From assembly GCF_044596045.1 (NCBI RefSeq), contig NZ_CP138995.1, forward strand, positions 2,852,001 to 2,916,000: a stretch of DNA of 64,000 nt, given 5' to 3'. The stretch comes from Flagellimonas sp947499585. Its GTDB lineage: Bacteria; Bacteroidota; Bacteroidia; Flavobacteriales; Flavobacteriaceae. Under the pieces are notes generated by a model, which was not told where the DNA came from, did not search any database, and was given only the letters and a program-made list of their open reading frames with translations. Below are positions 8,508-17,442 of the stretch, piece after piece (positions within the stretch are counted from its first letter, which is position 1; the number at the start of each line of letters is the position of its first letter). The position numbers and the translations under genes were made by a program.

Positions 8508-9338
8508 TTACAAAAGATAAATACCATCATCTGCTATGGTAATTTTTCTTTCTTTGTACAACGTTCCTATTGCTTTTTTAAATGCTTTTTTACTTAAGTG
8601 CAATGTATCTTTGATTTCTTCCGGAGTGGATTTATCATGCAAAGCCAAAAAGCCATTATTTTCTTGCAGTTTTTCAAAAATGAATTTCGCGGTTGGCTCC
8701 AACATTTTGGCCCCTATTTGCTGCAAGGAAATATCCACTTTATTATCTGGTCTAACAGCTTTTATGTAACCTTTCATTCTGTCTCCAATGGCAATTGGTT
8801 TAAAAATATCACTTTCAAATATCAGTCCCTTGTACTTATCCTCTATTATGACTTCGCGCCCTAAAGGTGTTTTTCTACTTATCATTATTTCCACTTCACT
8901 GTTCACTTCTAAAGCAAAACCTTCATTGGATAGAAATTTATTTAACCGACTAGAACCAGTCAACCTAAAGGTTTTTTCATCCAAATAACAGTGTACAACA
9001 TATTTTTTTCCTTGTTCCATTTCAACTCCCTGTTCTCTAAATGGAACCAGTAAATGCTTCTCTAAACCCCAATCCATAAATGCGCCATAAGCACCTACTT
9101 CAACAACTTTTAGGAATGCAAAACCATTTCGTTTTACAAAAGGTTTAAGGGTTGTGGCTATAGGACGTTCACCATTATCCAAGTAGCAAAAAACTTCTAA
9201 ATCTCCATCAATTTCAAAATCGTCCGGAACATATTTATTTGGCAATAGAACCTCTGTTCCCTCTTCATCCCCCAGAAACAAGCCAATACTTGTGCTTCTT
9301 AGCACTTTTAGTGTGTTGTAATTTCCTAATTCTATCAT
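8508..9338 (-). CDS. CvfB-like S1-domain RNA-binding protein
   Basis: A 276-residue cytosolic protein related to YitL/CvfB. It has tandem S1-type beta barrels (first about 1-60 with GLFLGDEEGTEVLLPNKY, second about 65-135 with VEVGAYGAFMDWGLEKHLLVP, third about 145-215 with RMKGYIKAVRPDNKVDISL). A C-terminal winged helix follows (ALHDKSTPEEIKDTLHLSKKAFKKAIGTLYKE). In firmicutes the family affects virulence gene expression, but its role here is unknown. In related genomes it often sits in the menaquinone cluster, as here between menA and menD. Confidence 0.85.
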   Translation of the reverse strand: MIELGNYNTLKVLRSTSIGLFLGDEEGTEVLLPNKYVPDDFEIDGDLEVFCYLDNGERPIATTLKPFVKRNGFAFLKVVEVGAYGAFMDWGLEKHLLVPFREQGVEMEQGKKYVVHCYLDEKTFRLTGSSRLNKFLSNEGFALEVNSEVEIMISRKTPLGREVIIEDKYKGLIFESDIFKPIAIGDRMKGYIKAVRPDNKVDISLQQIGAKMLEPTAKFIFEKLQENNGFLALHDKSTPEEIKDTLHLSKKAFKKAIGTLYKERKITIADDGIYLL

Positions 9339-9367
9339 AGGACAAAGGTAGATTGAAATATGGGTAT

Positions 9368-9394
9368 AAAAAAAGCCGCTTTACAGCAGCTTTC
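9368..9394 (-). terminator. Terminator after the DUF2853 gene
   Basis: AAAGCCGC, loop TTTACA, GCAGCTTT: an 8-bp stem with one C/A mismatch. On the minus strand it is followed by seven T. It lies about 20 bases after the DUF2853 stop. Confidence 0.65.
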
Positions 9395-9413
9395 TTTACA
9401 TGATAATACTATG

Positions 9414-9755
9414 TTAGTTGTAAATGGATTCTTTACCAAAATGCTTGGCTAGCATATAGTAAATAACCGCACGATGCTTGTTCTTGTCCGATCTTCCATA
9501 TTTATCAATAACGCTATTGATTGCATCCATTAAATCAGAACTATCCGCAAGACCCAATTTCTTCATCAAGAAGTTGTTTTTTACAGTCTGTAATTCTTTG
9601 TCATCTGATCCAGAAACTTTTGAAGCATCCAAATTATAGATAGCTGGTCCTAGTCCAATGGCCACTTTGGTCAACAAATCCATGTTTGGCGTTTCACCAA
9701 ACTTGTCTTTAATGTCCGCGGCATACTTTACAATTAATTCATCTCTTTTACTCAT
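9414..9755 (-). CDS. DUF2853 family protein
   Basis: A small, soluble, mostly helical protein of 113 residues (MSKRDELIVKYAADIKDKFG at the start). No signal peptide, membrane segment or catalytic motif is visible. The C-terminal GRSDKNKHRAVIYYMLAKHFGK is characteristic of DUF2853, whose function is not established. It stands between menD and the CvfB-like gene with its own terminator. In many relatives menB lies close by, but it is absent here. Confidence 0.85.
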   Translation of the reverse strand: MSKRDELIVKYAADIKDKFGETPNMDLLTKVAIGLGPAIYNLDASKVSGSDDKELQTVKNNFLMKKLGLADSSDLMDAINSVIDKYGRSDKNKHRAVIYYMLAKHFGKESIYN

Positions 9756-9796
9756 GGTAGTTAGTGTTCTTAAAAGATTAAAATATTACTTAGGTT

Positions 9797-11536
9797 CTAA
9801 GATATAAAATCGAAGTAACTAAGCAAAATTTTGTTATTCTCTAGGCGAGGAGTAACTACCTCTAATATTTTAGGCATTTCCGAGGGATTATAGAAGTTTT
9901 TCAAGCTAGTATTCAATTGTTTTTCATTCTCAATCCTTTCGTATATAAATCCATGCATTTCAGCAAGGTGACTTGCTGTTTGTTGATGCGTGGTTTCAAA
10001 AAAAGTGGAGAAATCATCCGTGTCTTCTTGCCCTGGTAAAATTCTAAAAATACCTCCGCCAGAATTATTGATGAGTATGATCCTAAAATCCGGGTTTTTA
10101 TAATTGTTCCAAAGGCCATTGCCGTCATAAAAAAAGCTAAGATCACCAGTAATTAATACTGTTGGCGATTTCTCATAAATAGATGCTCCAACTGCTGTGG
10201 AAGTACTGCCATCAATACCGCTTGTACCCCTATTGCAAAAGACCTTTAGAGATTTATCCATAGGAAACAATTGACTATACCTTACTGTAGAACTATTTGC
10301 CAAATGTACTTGGTACCCTTTTGGTATATTTTGTTGTATCTGGCTGAAAGCCTTAAAGTCTGAAAAACCTATTTCGGACAAATATGTCTCCCGCTTACTT
10401 TCATAGTTATCCCTTACCCTACTCCAATATGAATTGTAGTTGCCATCTGCCCCTGGTTTTGAATCTGGCATCGCTCTAAAAAAATCCACGGGGGAAACTT
10501 TTATATGTTTTGAAAGACAAAAAAAGGTGTCCAACGCTTTTTTCCCATCAATATGCCAATGTGTTTTGGGTTTATAATTTCTTAAAAAAGCCTTTATCTT
10601 TTTTGAAACAATCAATCCGCCAAATGTTACTAGTAAATCAGGTTGAAGCGCTTCAAAAAGATCCTCACGTTTATCTGATTTTTCTATTGGAGCAATGATG
10701 CTATCGATACTCGGAAAAAAATTGGGATGATGCACATTGGACGTAGTTTCCGTAAATACCAAGACGTTGTCATCATTTGCCAGCTTTTCCAAAATTTCAT
10801 TTTCAATTGAGTCGGGTTGATTTACCCCTACCAAAACCATTTTACGCTTACTGGTGTTCCAAATGGAAATCAATTCCTTCAAATCATCAATTTCTTGACT
10901 GCTTTCAGCAGGAAACATGGTGTCTGGGATATTTACACTAGCTTTTTCAGTAAGGCCATATAAAGGTTCTTCAAAAGGTATATTGATATGTACCGGTGTC
11001 TTTTCTAAAATTGCTTTATCCAAAGCCAGTGCTAGTTCCGCTTCATTAAACTTTTGAATTTTTTCTTGAGTTTCTAAAGAATTTGTTTCAGAAAAAGACA
11101 AGACTGTCTCAGTAACATGGCTTACATCTTGCTTCAAATTGGCCGAATACCCAATGTGGTTTTCAAAAACATTTTTTTGACGAATGGTCTGTCCATCGCC
11201 TACATCAATTTTATAATTAGGTCTATCAGCAGAAACTACAATCAAGGGAATATCACTGTAAAATCCCTCCGCAACAGCAGGATAGTAGTTTAAAAGTGCA
11301 CTGCCGGACGTACAAACCAAGGCTACCGGTTCCTGTAATTGCTGGGCCATTCCTAAAGCAAAGAATCCCGCACACCTTTCATCCACAATGCTAAAGCACT
11401 TAAAAAAAGAGTTTTTAGTAAAGCTCAGTGTTAATGGTGCGCTTCTGGAACCAGGAGAAATAACAATATTTTTAATTCCCCTAGATTTAAAATAAAGAAC
11501 AACCGTTTGCGCTGAGGGGATATTTGAGTACATCAT
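9797..11536 (-). CDS. menD: 2-succinyl-5-enolpyruvyl-6-hydroxy-3-cyclohexene-1-carboxylate synthase (MenD)
   Basis: A thiamine-diphosphate enzyme that joins 2-oxoglutarate and isochorismate in menaquinone synthesis. It has the expected SPGSRSAPL near the N terminus, DERCAGFFALGMAQ with the catalytic glutamate region, GTSGIDGSTSTAVGA, and the ThDP/Mg motif GDLSFFYDGNGLWNN...NNSGGGIF. The open frame begins with TTG at 11545, but adjacent ATG codons at 11536 and 11533 (MMYSNIPSAQ) are better starts; 11536 is used. At about 579 residues the length is normal. It lies 55 bases after menF. Confidence 0.95.
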   Translation of the reverse strand: MMYSNIPSAQTVVLYFKSRGIKNIVISPGSRSAPLTLSFTKNSFFKCFSIVDERCAGFFALGMAQQLQEPVALVCTSGSALLNYYPAVAEGFYSDIPLIVVSADRPNYKIDVGDGQTIRQKNVFENHIGYSANLKQDVSHVTETVLSFSETNSLETQEKIQKFNEAELALALDKAILEKTPVHINIPFEEPLYGLTEKASVNIPDTMFPAESSQEIDDLKELISIWNTSKRKMVLVGVNQPDSIENEILEKLANDDNVLVFTETTSNVHHPNFFPSIDSIIAPIEKSDKREDLFEALQPDLLVTFGGLIVSKKIKAFLRNYKPKTHWHIDGKKALDTFFCLSKHIKVSPVDFFRAMPDSKPGADGNYNSYWSRVRDNYESKRETYLSEIGFSDFKAFSQIQQNIPKGYQVHLANSSTVRYSQLFPMDKSLKVFCNRGTSGIDGSTSTAVGASIYEKSPTVLITGDLSFFYDGNGLWNNYKNPDFRIILINNSGGGIFRILPGQEDTDDFSTFFETTHQQTASHLAEMHGFIYERIENEKQLNTSLKNFYNPSEMPKILEVVTPRLENNKILLSYFDFIS

Positions 11537-11591
11537 TGGTAACAAAAATACATCTCAAAAAGGTATTCCCCTAAAATTCTATACTATGAAA

Positions 11592-12653
11592 TTAGATGAT
11601 GTTCAACATGGTCTTGCTTTTGTTCTGTGTCTCAGACCATTCACTTTCCGGGTTGGACGCTGATGTAATTCCTCCTCCAACAAAAACAGATGCATTTCCA
11701 TTACTGATTTCCATACATCTTAGGTTCACGAACAGATTTGCTTCCCGTTCTTTTTTAAGGTTGAGTTCACCTAGAAATCCTGTATAAAAAGTACGCTGAT
11801 AATCTTCGTTTTTTAGGATAAAGTCTTTTGCTTGTAATGAAGGAATTCCACAAACAGCCGGTGTAGGGTGCAAAGAGTTTATAATATTCTTTATGCCTGT
11901 TGTGGCAGGCAATTTCCCCTTGATATCCGATTTTAAATGCCACAGATTTCCTGCTCTAACGGATTCAGCTTTGCCCATATCCAGTTCTATCAAATTGTTT
12001 ACCAGTTTTTCCTTGACATAGTCTGAAACCATTTTCTGTTCGTCGATTTCTTTACTTCCCCAATTGGGCACAGAGTTCTCCTGTATTGGAAGTGTTGCTG
12101 CCAAAGACATTGTATGTAATACTTCATCCTTTATCCTCACTAAAGTTTCAGGAGTAGCACCGCACCAAACACCGATTTTAGGGTGAAAAAACAAATAACA
12201 AAAAGCATTGGGATATCTTTTTAAAAGGGTATTAAAGATTTCTTCCGGACTTCTAGAAAGTTTTACTACTATTTTTCTGGATAAAACAACTTTCTTAAGT
12301 GCCCCAGTATTTATTTCATTGATCCCTTTTTTAACTAGCTCCAGGTGATGGTCTTTTCCTAAATCAGTAGTTGATACTTCATGATTATCACTTACATCTT
12401 CGATGCTAAAAGGAACTTCCACTACCTCATCAGCATGTATCAGGGTTGCATTGTCCTTTAAATCAAAAGGAGCAAAAACAAATCCTTTTTCTTCAAAATT
12501 GGTGGTGCTATTTAATTCATCATTGGATTGAAAAACACCAATTACCTGACTCTCTAGTGGTTTTCGATAAATAGAAAAAGGAAGGTCGTTTTCAAAACAA
12601 CGATTGACCTTTTCAAGAAGCTTATGGAAATCTTTATTTTTTTGGTAAGGCAA
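11592..12653 (-). CDS. menF: Isochorismate synthase (MenF)
   Basis: Isomerises chorismate to isochorismate, the entry to menaquinone. The 353-residue chorismate-binding domain has KKVVLSRKI with the general-base lysine, GATPETL, LHPTPAVCG, FYTGFLGE and the magnesium-binding glutamate in ESEWSETQNKSK. Several Bacteroidota copies have a similarly short N-terminal half. Translation starts at TTG (12653), overlapping the upstream thioesterase by 20 bases; no ATG is available in the first fifteen codons. No siderophore genes are nearby, so a role in menaquinone rather than enterobactin-type products is inferred from context. Confidence 0.92.
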   Translation of the reverse strand: MPYQKNKDFHKLLEKVNRCFENDLPFSIYRKPLESQVIGVFQSNDELNSTTNFEEKGFVFAPFDLKDNATLIHADEVVEVPFSIEDVSDNHEVSTTDLGKDHHLELVKKGINEINTGALKKVVLSRKIVVKLSRSPEEIFNTLLKRYPNAFCYLFFHPKIGVWCGATPETLVRIKDEVLHTMSLAATLPIQENSVPNWGSKEIDEQKMVSDYVKEKLVNNLIELDMGKAESVRAGNLWHLKSDIKGKLPATTGIKNIINSLHPTPAVCGIPSLQAKDFILKNEDYQRTFYTGFLGELNLKKEREANLFVNLRCMEISNGNASVFVGGGITSASNPESEWSETQNKSKTMLNII

Positions 12654-13056
12654 TGGTAGTGAGTTTACAGTTGGAAATTAAATCACCTTCCTCATTGGTG
12701 ATTTTTATTTCCCATAGTTGAGTGGTCCTCCCTTTATGGATTATGGTCGCCTTGGCATACACAAACCCTTCTCGTATTCCTTTTACATGATTGGCCGCTA
12801 TCTCTATACCCCTAACATAAAACTCCTGTCCATCTAAAAAAATATAAGAAGCAGCGCTACCAACGCTTTCTGCTAAAGCTACGGAGGCACCTCCATGCAA
12901 AACACCATCAGGTTGATGTACCTTAGGGGTTACCGGCATTCTACCAATTAAGAAATTTTCACCTACATCTATATAAGTAATGTCCAAGGTTTCCATCAAT
13001 GTGCCCTTGCAAATACCATTGCAAACAGATAGAATTTTCTCTTTATGCTCGTTCAT
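12634..13056 (-). CDS. PaaI-type hotdog thioesterase, probable DHNA-CoA thioesterase
   Basis: A 140-residue single hotdog domain. The signature VHQPDGVLHGGASVALAES holds the Gly-rich helix and the catalytic Glu/Asp neighbourhood of the PaaI/MenI family. It starts the menF-menD transcription unit and overlaps menF by 20 bases. That position suggests it releases DHNA from DHNA-CoA (the MenI step), the reaction between MenB and MenA. PaaI relatives also hydrolyse phenylacetyl-CoA derivatives, so the substrate is inferred from the cluster. Confidence 0.82.
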   Translation of the reverse strand: MNEHKEKILSVCNGICKGTLMETLDITYIDVGENFLIGRMPVTPKVHQPDGVLHGGASVALAESVGSAASYIFLDGQEFYVRGIEIAANHVKGIREGFVYAKATIIHKGRTTQLWEIKITNEEGDLISNCKLTTIALPKK

Positions 13057-13129
13057 CCTTCTATTTTTTGTAAAATTACGGAAAGCTATGTCAATAATAT
13101 ATTAAGTAAGGCTAGACAGAATACATTCA

Positions 13130-13765
13130 ATGGAAAAGACCGTATCATATACCACAAAAAACACCTATATAACGCTTAATACGTTAACTCCTAAAACAAA
13201 AAATGTATGGTTGGCCTTTCATGGAATTGGGTACTTAAGCAAATACTTTATAAAGTATTTTAAAGATTTAAACGCTGAAGAAAACTACATTATAGCACCA
13301 CAAGCTCCCTCTAAATATTATTTAAAAAATGAATACAAATACGTTGGGGCCAGTTGGTTAACAAAAGAAAATACATTGACCGAAACCAGTAATGTCATTA
13401 ATTATATTGATGCAATTTTTGATGCCGAGCAAATACCTTCAGACCATAACCTTATTATATTTGGTTTTTCTCAAGGAGTATCTATTGCCACACGTTGGAT
13501 AACTCAAAGAAAAATCAATTTTAAAACGCTTATTCTTTATGCAGGGGGTATACCAAATGAACTTGAAAAAGAAGATTTTGATTACTTGGACTGGAATTCA
13601 TCCAAAGTTAAAATAGTATATGGCAACACCGATGAATACATGAATATGGAACGATTAAAAACTGAGAAAAATAAAATCACTCATCTTTTCCAAGAAAATT
13701 CGGAAATCATCAGTTTTGATGGTGGTCATGAAATGAAACCGGGAATAATTAAAACCTTAATTTAA
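13130..13765 (+). CDS. Alpha/beta hydrolase, phospholipase/carboxylesterase type
   Basis: A soluble 211-residue hydrolase. The oxyanion segment is LAFHGIGY, the nucleophile elbow is GFSQG (serine near residue 110), an Asp follows in VYGNTDEYM, and the catalytic His is in FDGGHEM close to the C terminus. This order fits small carboxylesterases and acyl-protein thioesterases. It is divergent from the menaquinone operon, with 73 bases between, and runs into a VOC gene four bases downstream. MenH is also an alpha/beta hydrolase, but this protein shows the GFSQG esterase form, so MenH is not claimed. Confidence 0.8.
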   Translation: MEKTVSYTTKNTYITLNTLTPKTKNVWLAFHGIGYLSKYFIKYFKDLNAEENYIIAPQAPSKYYLKNEYKYVGASWLTKENTLTETSNVINYIDAIFDAEQIPSDHNLIIFGFSQGVSIATRWITQRKINFKTLILYAGGIPNELEKEDFDYLDWNSSKVKIVYGNTDEYMNMERLKTEKNKITHLFQENSEIISFDGGHEMKPGIIKTLI

Positions 13766-13768
13766 TTA

Positions 13769-14167
13769 ATGAAAGAATCAAAAAGGTATTTGGCCAACGT
13801 AACCCTTGTTGTAAAGGACTATGATGAAGCCATTGATTTCTATACACAGAAATTGGGCTTTAGACTTGTTGAGGATATTAATCTTGGAGATGGAAAAAGA
13901 TGGGTGCTAGTTGCTCCCAATGATGCCCAATGTAATATTTTGTTGGGAAAAGCAGTGGGTGCTGAACAAGAAGCTGCTATAGGAAACCAAACTGGCGGTA
14001 GGGTATTCTTTTTTTTACATACCAATAACTTTTGGGAAGACTACAATACTATGAAAGAAAAAGGTGTGATTTTTAAAGAAGAACCCAGAAAAGAAAGTTA
14101 CGGGACGGTAGTTGTGTTTGAGGATCTGTATGGAAATCTATGGGATTTGCTGCAACTAACTAGTTAG
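13769..14167 (+). CDS. VOC family (glyoxalase/bleomycin-resistance fold) protein
   Basis: A 132-residue single VOC domain made of two beta-alpha-beta-beta-beta units: ANVTLVVKDYDEAIDFYTQKLGF, then FFFLHTNNFWEDYNTMKEKGV and VVFEDLYGNLWDLLQ. The usual metal-ligand places are only partly filled (no His in the first strand), so it may not be a classical glyoxalase I. It is probably co-transcribed with the esterase (3-base gap). Its stop overlaps the convergent secreted-protein gene by eight bases. Confidence 0.85.
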   Translation: MKESKRYLANVTLVVKDYDEAIDFYTQKLGFRLVEDINLGDGKRWVLVAPNDAQCNILLGKAVGAEQEAAIGNQTGGRVFFFLHTNNFWEDYNTMKEKGVIFKEEPRKESYGTVVVFEDLYGNLWDLLQLTS

Positions 14168-15089
14168 GATTTTCCTCCTTGGTTTCCTCAACAGGGTAAT
14201 ACGTTATTTTACGGGTAGTATACGTGTTCTCTGGAGTAATAATCTGCTTAATCCAATTCTTTTCCGCATTACTATCAAACTGAAAGATGTATTCTTTTAC
14301 AGACATTGAATTTGAGATCTTTGTGACAACTTTTTCCAACATGTCATCTGTATCATAAGAGTAGATCATTTTTTTATCTGAGACAAATTCTTTCTTGGTC
14401 GGACTATGCAAAAACACTTCTTTAGAAACAAGTTTTCCTGTAACATCATACACCTCTTCTATAGCCTTGTTAGACTCCCCATCAATGTATTCTTTGGTCA
14501 AAACCACTTTAAAAGTACCTTTCGTATTTTTCCGTTCAGATGTTCTAATGGATTTTTCCATTATTCCATTTATCAAAAAACTTTTTGTGAGCTCATTTTT
14601 ATATGGAGTATACTCAACACTCGTTTCATCTACCCCTTCACTATTTGAGGTTGTAATCTTAGTCAGTTTTCCTTTTTCATCATATTCATACTCCTGTTGT
14701 TCCAGAAACTCTTTATCATACGAAATAATTTTTTCCAAAATTCTTTTTGGAGACAAAGTATCAATGGAATAAAAATTCGCCATAGATGTGGTTTCATCCA
14801 ATACATTATCCTTATAACTCTCCATCCGCTTTTCTAGAAGCTCGCCATTATCATATTTGTAATACGTAATATCCTGGTCAGTGTCATTGTATTGCGTAAC
14901 TGTCTTTGTTAAAAAACCCTCCTTGTTAAACTCAAAAAGTTCTTTGCCATAATCCGTGATGACCAAGCATGACTTCACCTTTCCATTAAGGTCAAAATCT
15001 TGGACTTTAAATATCTGAATCTCCTGAGCCCATAAACTAGGAATCAGTAGAATAGAAAAAAAGAAAAAGGCAATGTAGTTTTTTACCAT
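14160..15089 (-). CDS. Secreted protein with YD-like repeats, function unknown
   Basis: 309 residues with a signal peptide (MVKNYIAFFFFSILLIPSLWAQ). The mature part is a series of beta hairpins with recurring aromatic-Asp turns such as YYKYDNGELLEKR, YEYDEKGKLTKI, VYDVTGKLVSK and IYSYDTDDMLEKV, spaced by roughly 30-60 residues and reminiscent of RHS/YwqK-like repeats. No sorting domain or enzyme motif is visible. A TAATTTTG element ends four bases before the ATG, so the message may be nearly leaderless. It is probably a periplasmic or surface protein. Confidence 0.55.
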   Translation of the reverse strand: MVKNYIAFFFFSILLIPSLWAQEIQIFKVQDFDLNGKVKSCLVITDYGKELFEFNKEGFLTKTVTQYNDTDQDITYYKYDNGELLEKRMESYKDNVLDETTSMANFYSIDTLSPKRILEKIISYDKEFLEQQEYEYDEKGKLTKITTSNSEGVDETSVEYTPYKNELTKSFLINGIMEKSIRTSERKNTKGTFKVVLTKEYIDGESNKAIEEVYDVTGKLVSKEVFLHSPTKKEFVSDKKMIYSYDTDDMLEKVVTKISNSMSVKEYIFQFDSNAEKNWIKQIITPENTYTTRKITYYPVEETKEENPN

Positions 15090-15093
15090 GGTG

Positions 15094-15101
15094 CAAAATT
15101 A
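15094..15101 (-). promoter_or_regulatory. -7 element TAATTTTG directly before the start codon of the secreted YD-like protein
   Basis: A minus-strand TAnnTTTG match ends four bases before the ATG at 15089. If active, transcription would start at or beside the start codon. No TTG at the right distance upstream was found. Confidence 0.4.
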
Positions 15102-15173
15102 CTTCTAAATGAGGCAACTAAAAAATTAATACTATGCTCTATATCTAAATTAACCGAAAGAAAACGATAATAT

Positions 15174-16430
15174 CTAAAACTTACGCTCAGGAGCGAAAGG
15201 AGCAATTTCCATAGAAAGTTTTTTCTCAGAAATCATCTCAGATATCAATTTACCTGTTGCTGGTCCCAGACTCCAACCCATCATTGCATGCCCAGTTGCA
15301 AATATTAGGTTTTCATACTCTTTTGATTTTCCTATATAAGGCAATCCATCTGGAGTAACTGGTCTTAACCCGCATTGCGCATTGCTTTTGTCTTCTTCGG
15401 AAATCTTAAGTCCTTTGTAATATCCCTCTGCGCCCTTAGCAATGGCTTCAACCCGTTCTTTTCTTATAATATTGTTGATGCCCGAAAACTCCATGGTACC
15501 TGCAAAGCGAGTGAATCCGTTCATAGGGGTAACAGCCATCTTCGCTTCCATTAAAACGGCGGGCATAGAGATATTTGTAAAAGCGGCTACGTTTATACGA
15601 TACCCTTTACCTGCTTGCAAAGGCAGTTTAACATTCAACTTTTTTGAAAGATGGGAAGTCCAAGAACCCGCTGCAAAAACAACCTCGTCTGGTTTATAAG
15701 TCCTTTTGCTCGTTTTTACTTCCGCTATTCTGTCTCCATTAATAACAATATCTAAAACTTCTTCATTTTTATTGATTGCCACTCCTTGTTTTGGCAAAAA
15801 TTCCAACATTCTCTCCATAAACTGGGTTGGAGTTGTATGCCTATCACATTCATAATGGAAGGCTCCAAGAGCATTAAGTTCTATATTTGGTTCCATTTTT
15901 CGCAAACCATTGGCATCTAAATCATTGACTTCTAAACCTAAATCGCCTGCCCGTTTTGCAACCTCCATTTCATGATTTCTTTCTTTCTCAGTCTGATAAA
16001 TCATTAACAGCCCTTTTCGCTCCAGTTGAAAATCTCCCAAATCTCCTGAAGCTTTTATGCCTTCAAAAAGGTCTCTGCTGAGAAGATTAATATCCATAAT
16101 TACCGGCATAGCTTTTTCTACCTTGGCTTTAGTGGATGACTTTTTAAAGTACCAGGACCATTTCATGAATTCCATATCAAGTCTGGGTTTTATATAAAAA
16201 GGGCTGGAAGAGTCAAACATATACTTGATTCCTTTTGAAATCATGCCCGGAGAGGCCAATGGAATGATATGACTTGGCGTTATATAACCTGCATTAACAA
16301 AAGAAGCTCCAGAGGTTATATCAGATTTATCCAAAACAGTAACCTGATGTCCCTCCTTCTGTAAAAAATAAGCAGTTGAAAGGCCCACTATGCCCCCACC
16401 TATTACGATAACATTTTTATTAGCACCCAT
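15174..16430 (-). CDS. FAD-dependent D-amino-acid oxidoreductase, probable cis-4-hydroxy-D-proline dehydrogenase/oxidase
   Basis: A DadA-type flavoprotein of 418 residues. The Rossmann motif VIGGGIVGLSTAYFLQKEG is near residues 9-27. The C-terminal CGLRPVTPDGLPYIG...NLIFATGHAMMGWSLGPATG is the usual FAD-binding closing region. It is the last gene of the hydroxyproline operon, one base after the epimerase. There it most likely oxidises cis-4-hydroxy-D-proline to pyrroline-4-hydroxy-2-carboxylate. Alone, the protein could be any DadA-type D-amino-acid dehydrogenase; the specificity rests on its neighbours. Confidence 0.82.
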   Translation of the reverse strand: MGANKNVIVIGGGIVGLSTAYFLQKEGHQVTVLDKSDITSGASFVNAGYITPSHIIPLASPGMISKGIKYMFDSSSPFYIKPRLDMEFMKWSWYFKKSSTKAKVEKAMPVIMDINLLSRDLFEGIKASGDLGDFQLERKGLLMIYQTEKERNHEMEVAKRAGDLGLEVNDLDANGLRKMEPNIELNALGAFHYECDRHTTPTQFMERMLEFLPKQGVAINKNEEVLDIVINGDRIAEVKTSKRTYKPDEVVFAAGSWTSHLSKKLNVKLPLQAGKGYRINVAAFTNISMPAVLMEAKMAVTPMNGFTRFAGTMEFSGINNIIRKERVEAIAKGAEGYYKGLKISEEDKSNAQCGLRPVTPDGLPYIGKSKEYENLIFATGHAMMGWSLGPATGKLISEMISEKKLSMEIAPFAPERKF

Positions 16431-16431
16431 A

Positions 16432-17442
16432 TTAAATCACCTGAAATCCATGCGCGTATGGATCATCATCTGTATCAATTGTAATTGTATTTCTGCCATA
16501 TATCTTGGCCCACCCTTGAACACTGGGTATAATGGCTTTTTTGTTGTTGAGAAAAGTTTCCTTTTCCACTTTCCCAACAAATTTAGAGCCTATAAAACTT
16601 TCATGCACATATTCTTGGCCCAAGTTTAACAGTCCCTTTCCATTTAGTTGTGCCATACGTGCGGAAGTGCCTGTGCCACAAGGAGATCTATCTATAGCCT
16701 TTTCCCCATAAAAAACGGCATTTCTGCCAGATGAGTTTTCATCGATTGGTTCGCCTGTCCAAAGTATATGGGATACATGATTGATATTCGAATTTTCGGG
16801 ATGTATAAACTCACCTGAATATTCTTTGTTAATTCTTGTTCTAATTTCTTGAGAAAACTGAATCAACTCACTCGCTGTAAAATCTTGGATTCCGGAGAAA
16901 TTGGACTGCGGGTCTACGATGGCATAAAAGTTTCCTCCAAAACCAACATCAAAAGTTAATTCTCCCAATACGCTACTTTCAACTTTTAGTTTTTCAGCTG
17001 CCAAGTAACTTTTTACATTGGTCAACTTTACCCACTCTACTTTCTCTCTAGGCTTGTGATAATCAATTTCAACCAAACCTGCAGGTGTTTCCAACTTTAC
17101 TTTTCCTGGTACTTTGGGTTTAATCAACCCTTCCTCTAAGGCAATGGTCATCGTCCCTATGGTTCCATGTCCACACATTGGCAAACAACCGCTGGTTTCT
17201 ATAAAAAGAACTGCGATATCGTTTTCAGGATTATGAGGTGGATATAAAATACTACCGCTCATCATGTCATGCCCTCTCGGCTCAAACATTAAACCAGTAC
17301 GAATCCAATCAAACTCTTTCATGAAATGCTGTCGCTTTTCCTCCATGGTGCTCCCTTCAAGCTTAGGACCGCCTTCTACTACAAGTCGAACAGGATTTCC
17401 GCAGGTATGTGCATCAATACACTTGAATATGTGCGTACTCAT
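16432..17442 (-). CDS. 4-hydroxyproline 2-epimerase (proline racemase family)
   Basis: A 336-residue proline-racemase fold. Both catalytic cysteines are present: C90 in MCGHGTIG and C255 in DRSPCGTGTSA. This argues for an epimerase or racemase rather than the trans-3-hydroxyproline dehydratase branch, which has Thr at the second position. It converts trans-4-hydroxy-L-proline to the cis-D form, feeding the oxidoreductase and deaminase on either side. Its ATG directly abuts the stop of the upstream deaminase gene. Confidence 0.88.
   Translation of the reverse strand: MSTHIFKCIDAHTCGNPVRLVVEGGPKLEGSTMEEKRQHFMKEFDWIRTGLMFEPRGHDMMSGSILYPPHNPENDIAVLFIETSGCLPMCGHGTIGTMTIALEEGLIKPKVPGKVKLETPAGLVEIDYHKPREKVEWVKLTNVKSYLAAEKLKVESSVLGELTFDVGFGGNFYAIVDPQSNFSGIQDFTASELIQFSQEIRTRINKEYSGEFIHPENSNINHVSHILWTGEPIDENSSGRNAVFYGEKAIDRSPCGTGTSARMAQLNGKGLLNLGQEYVHESFIGSKFVGKVEKETFLNNKKAIIPSVQGWAKIYGRNTITIDTDDDPYAHGFQVI

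Noticed and set aside
10510..10698. Plus-strand ORF inside menD, and many similar antisense ORFs across the window
   Set aside because: They lie wholly inside well-supported genes in other frames and show no protein-like features.
13130..13765. Esterase considered as MenH of the menaquinone pathway
   Set aside because: It is divergent from the men genes and has the GFSQG elbow of carboxylesterases; no MenH-specific feature was seen.
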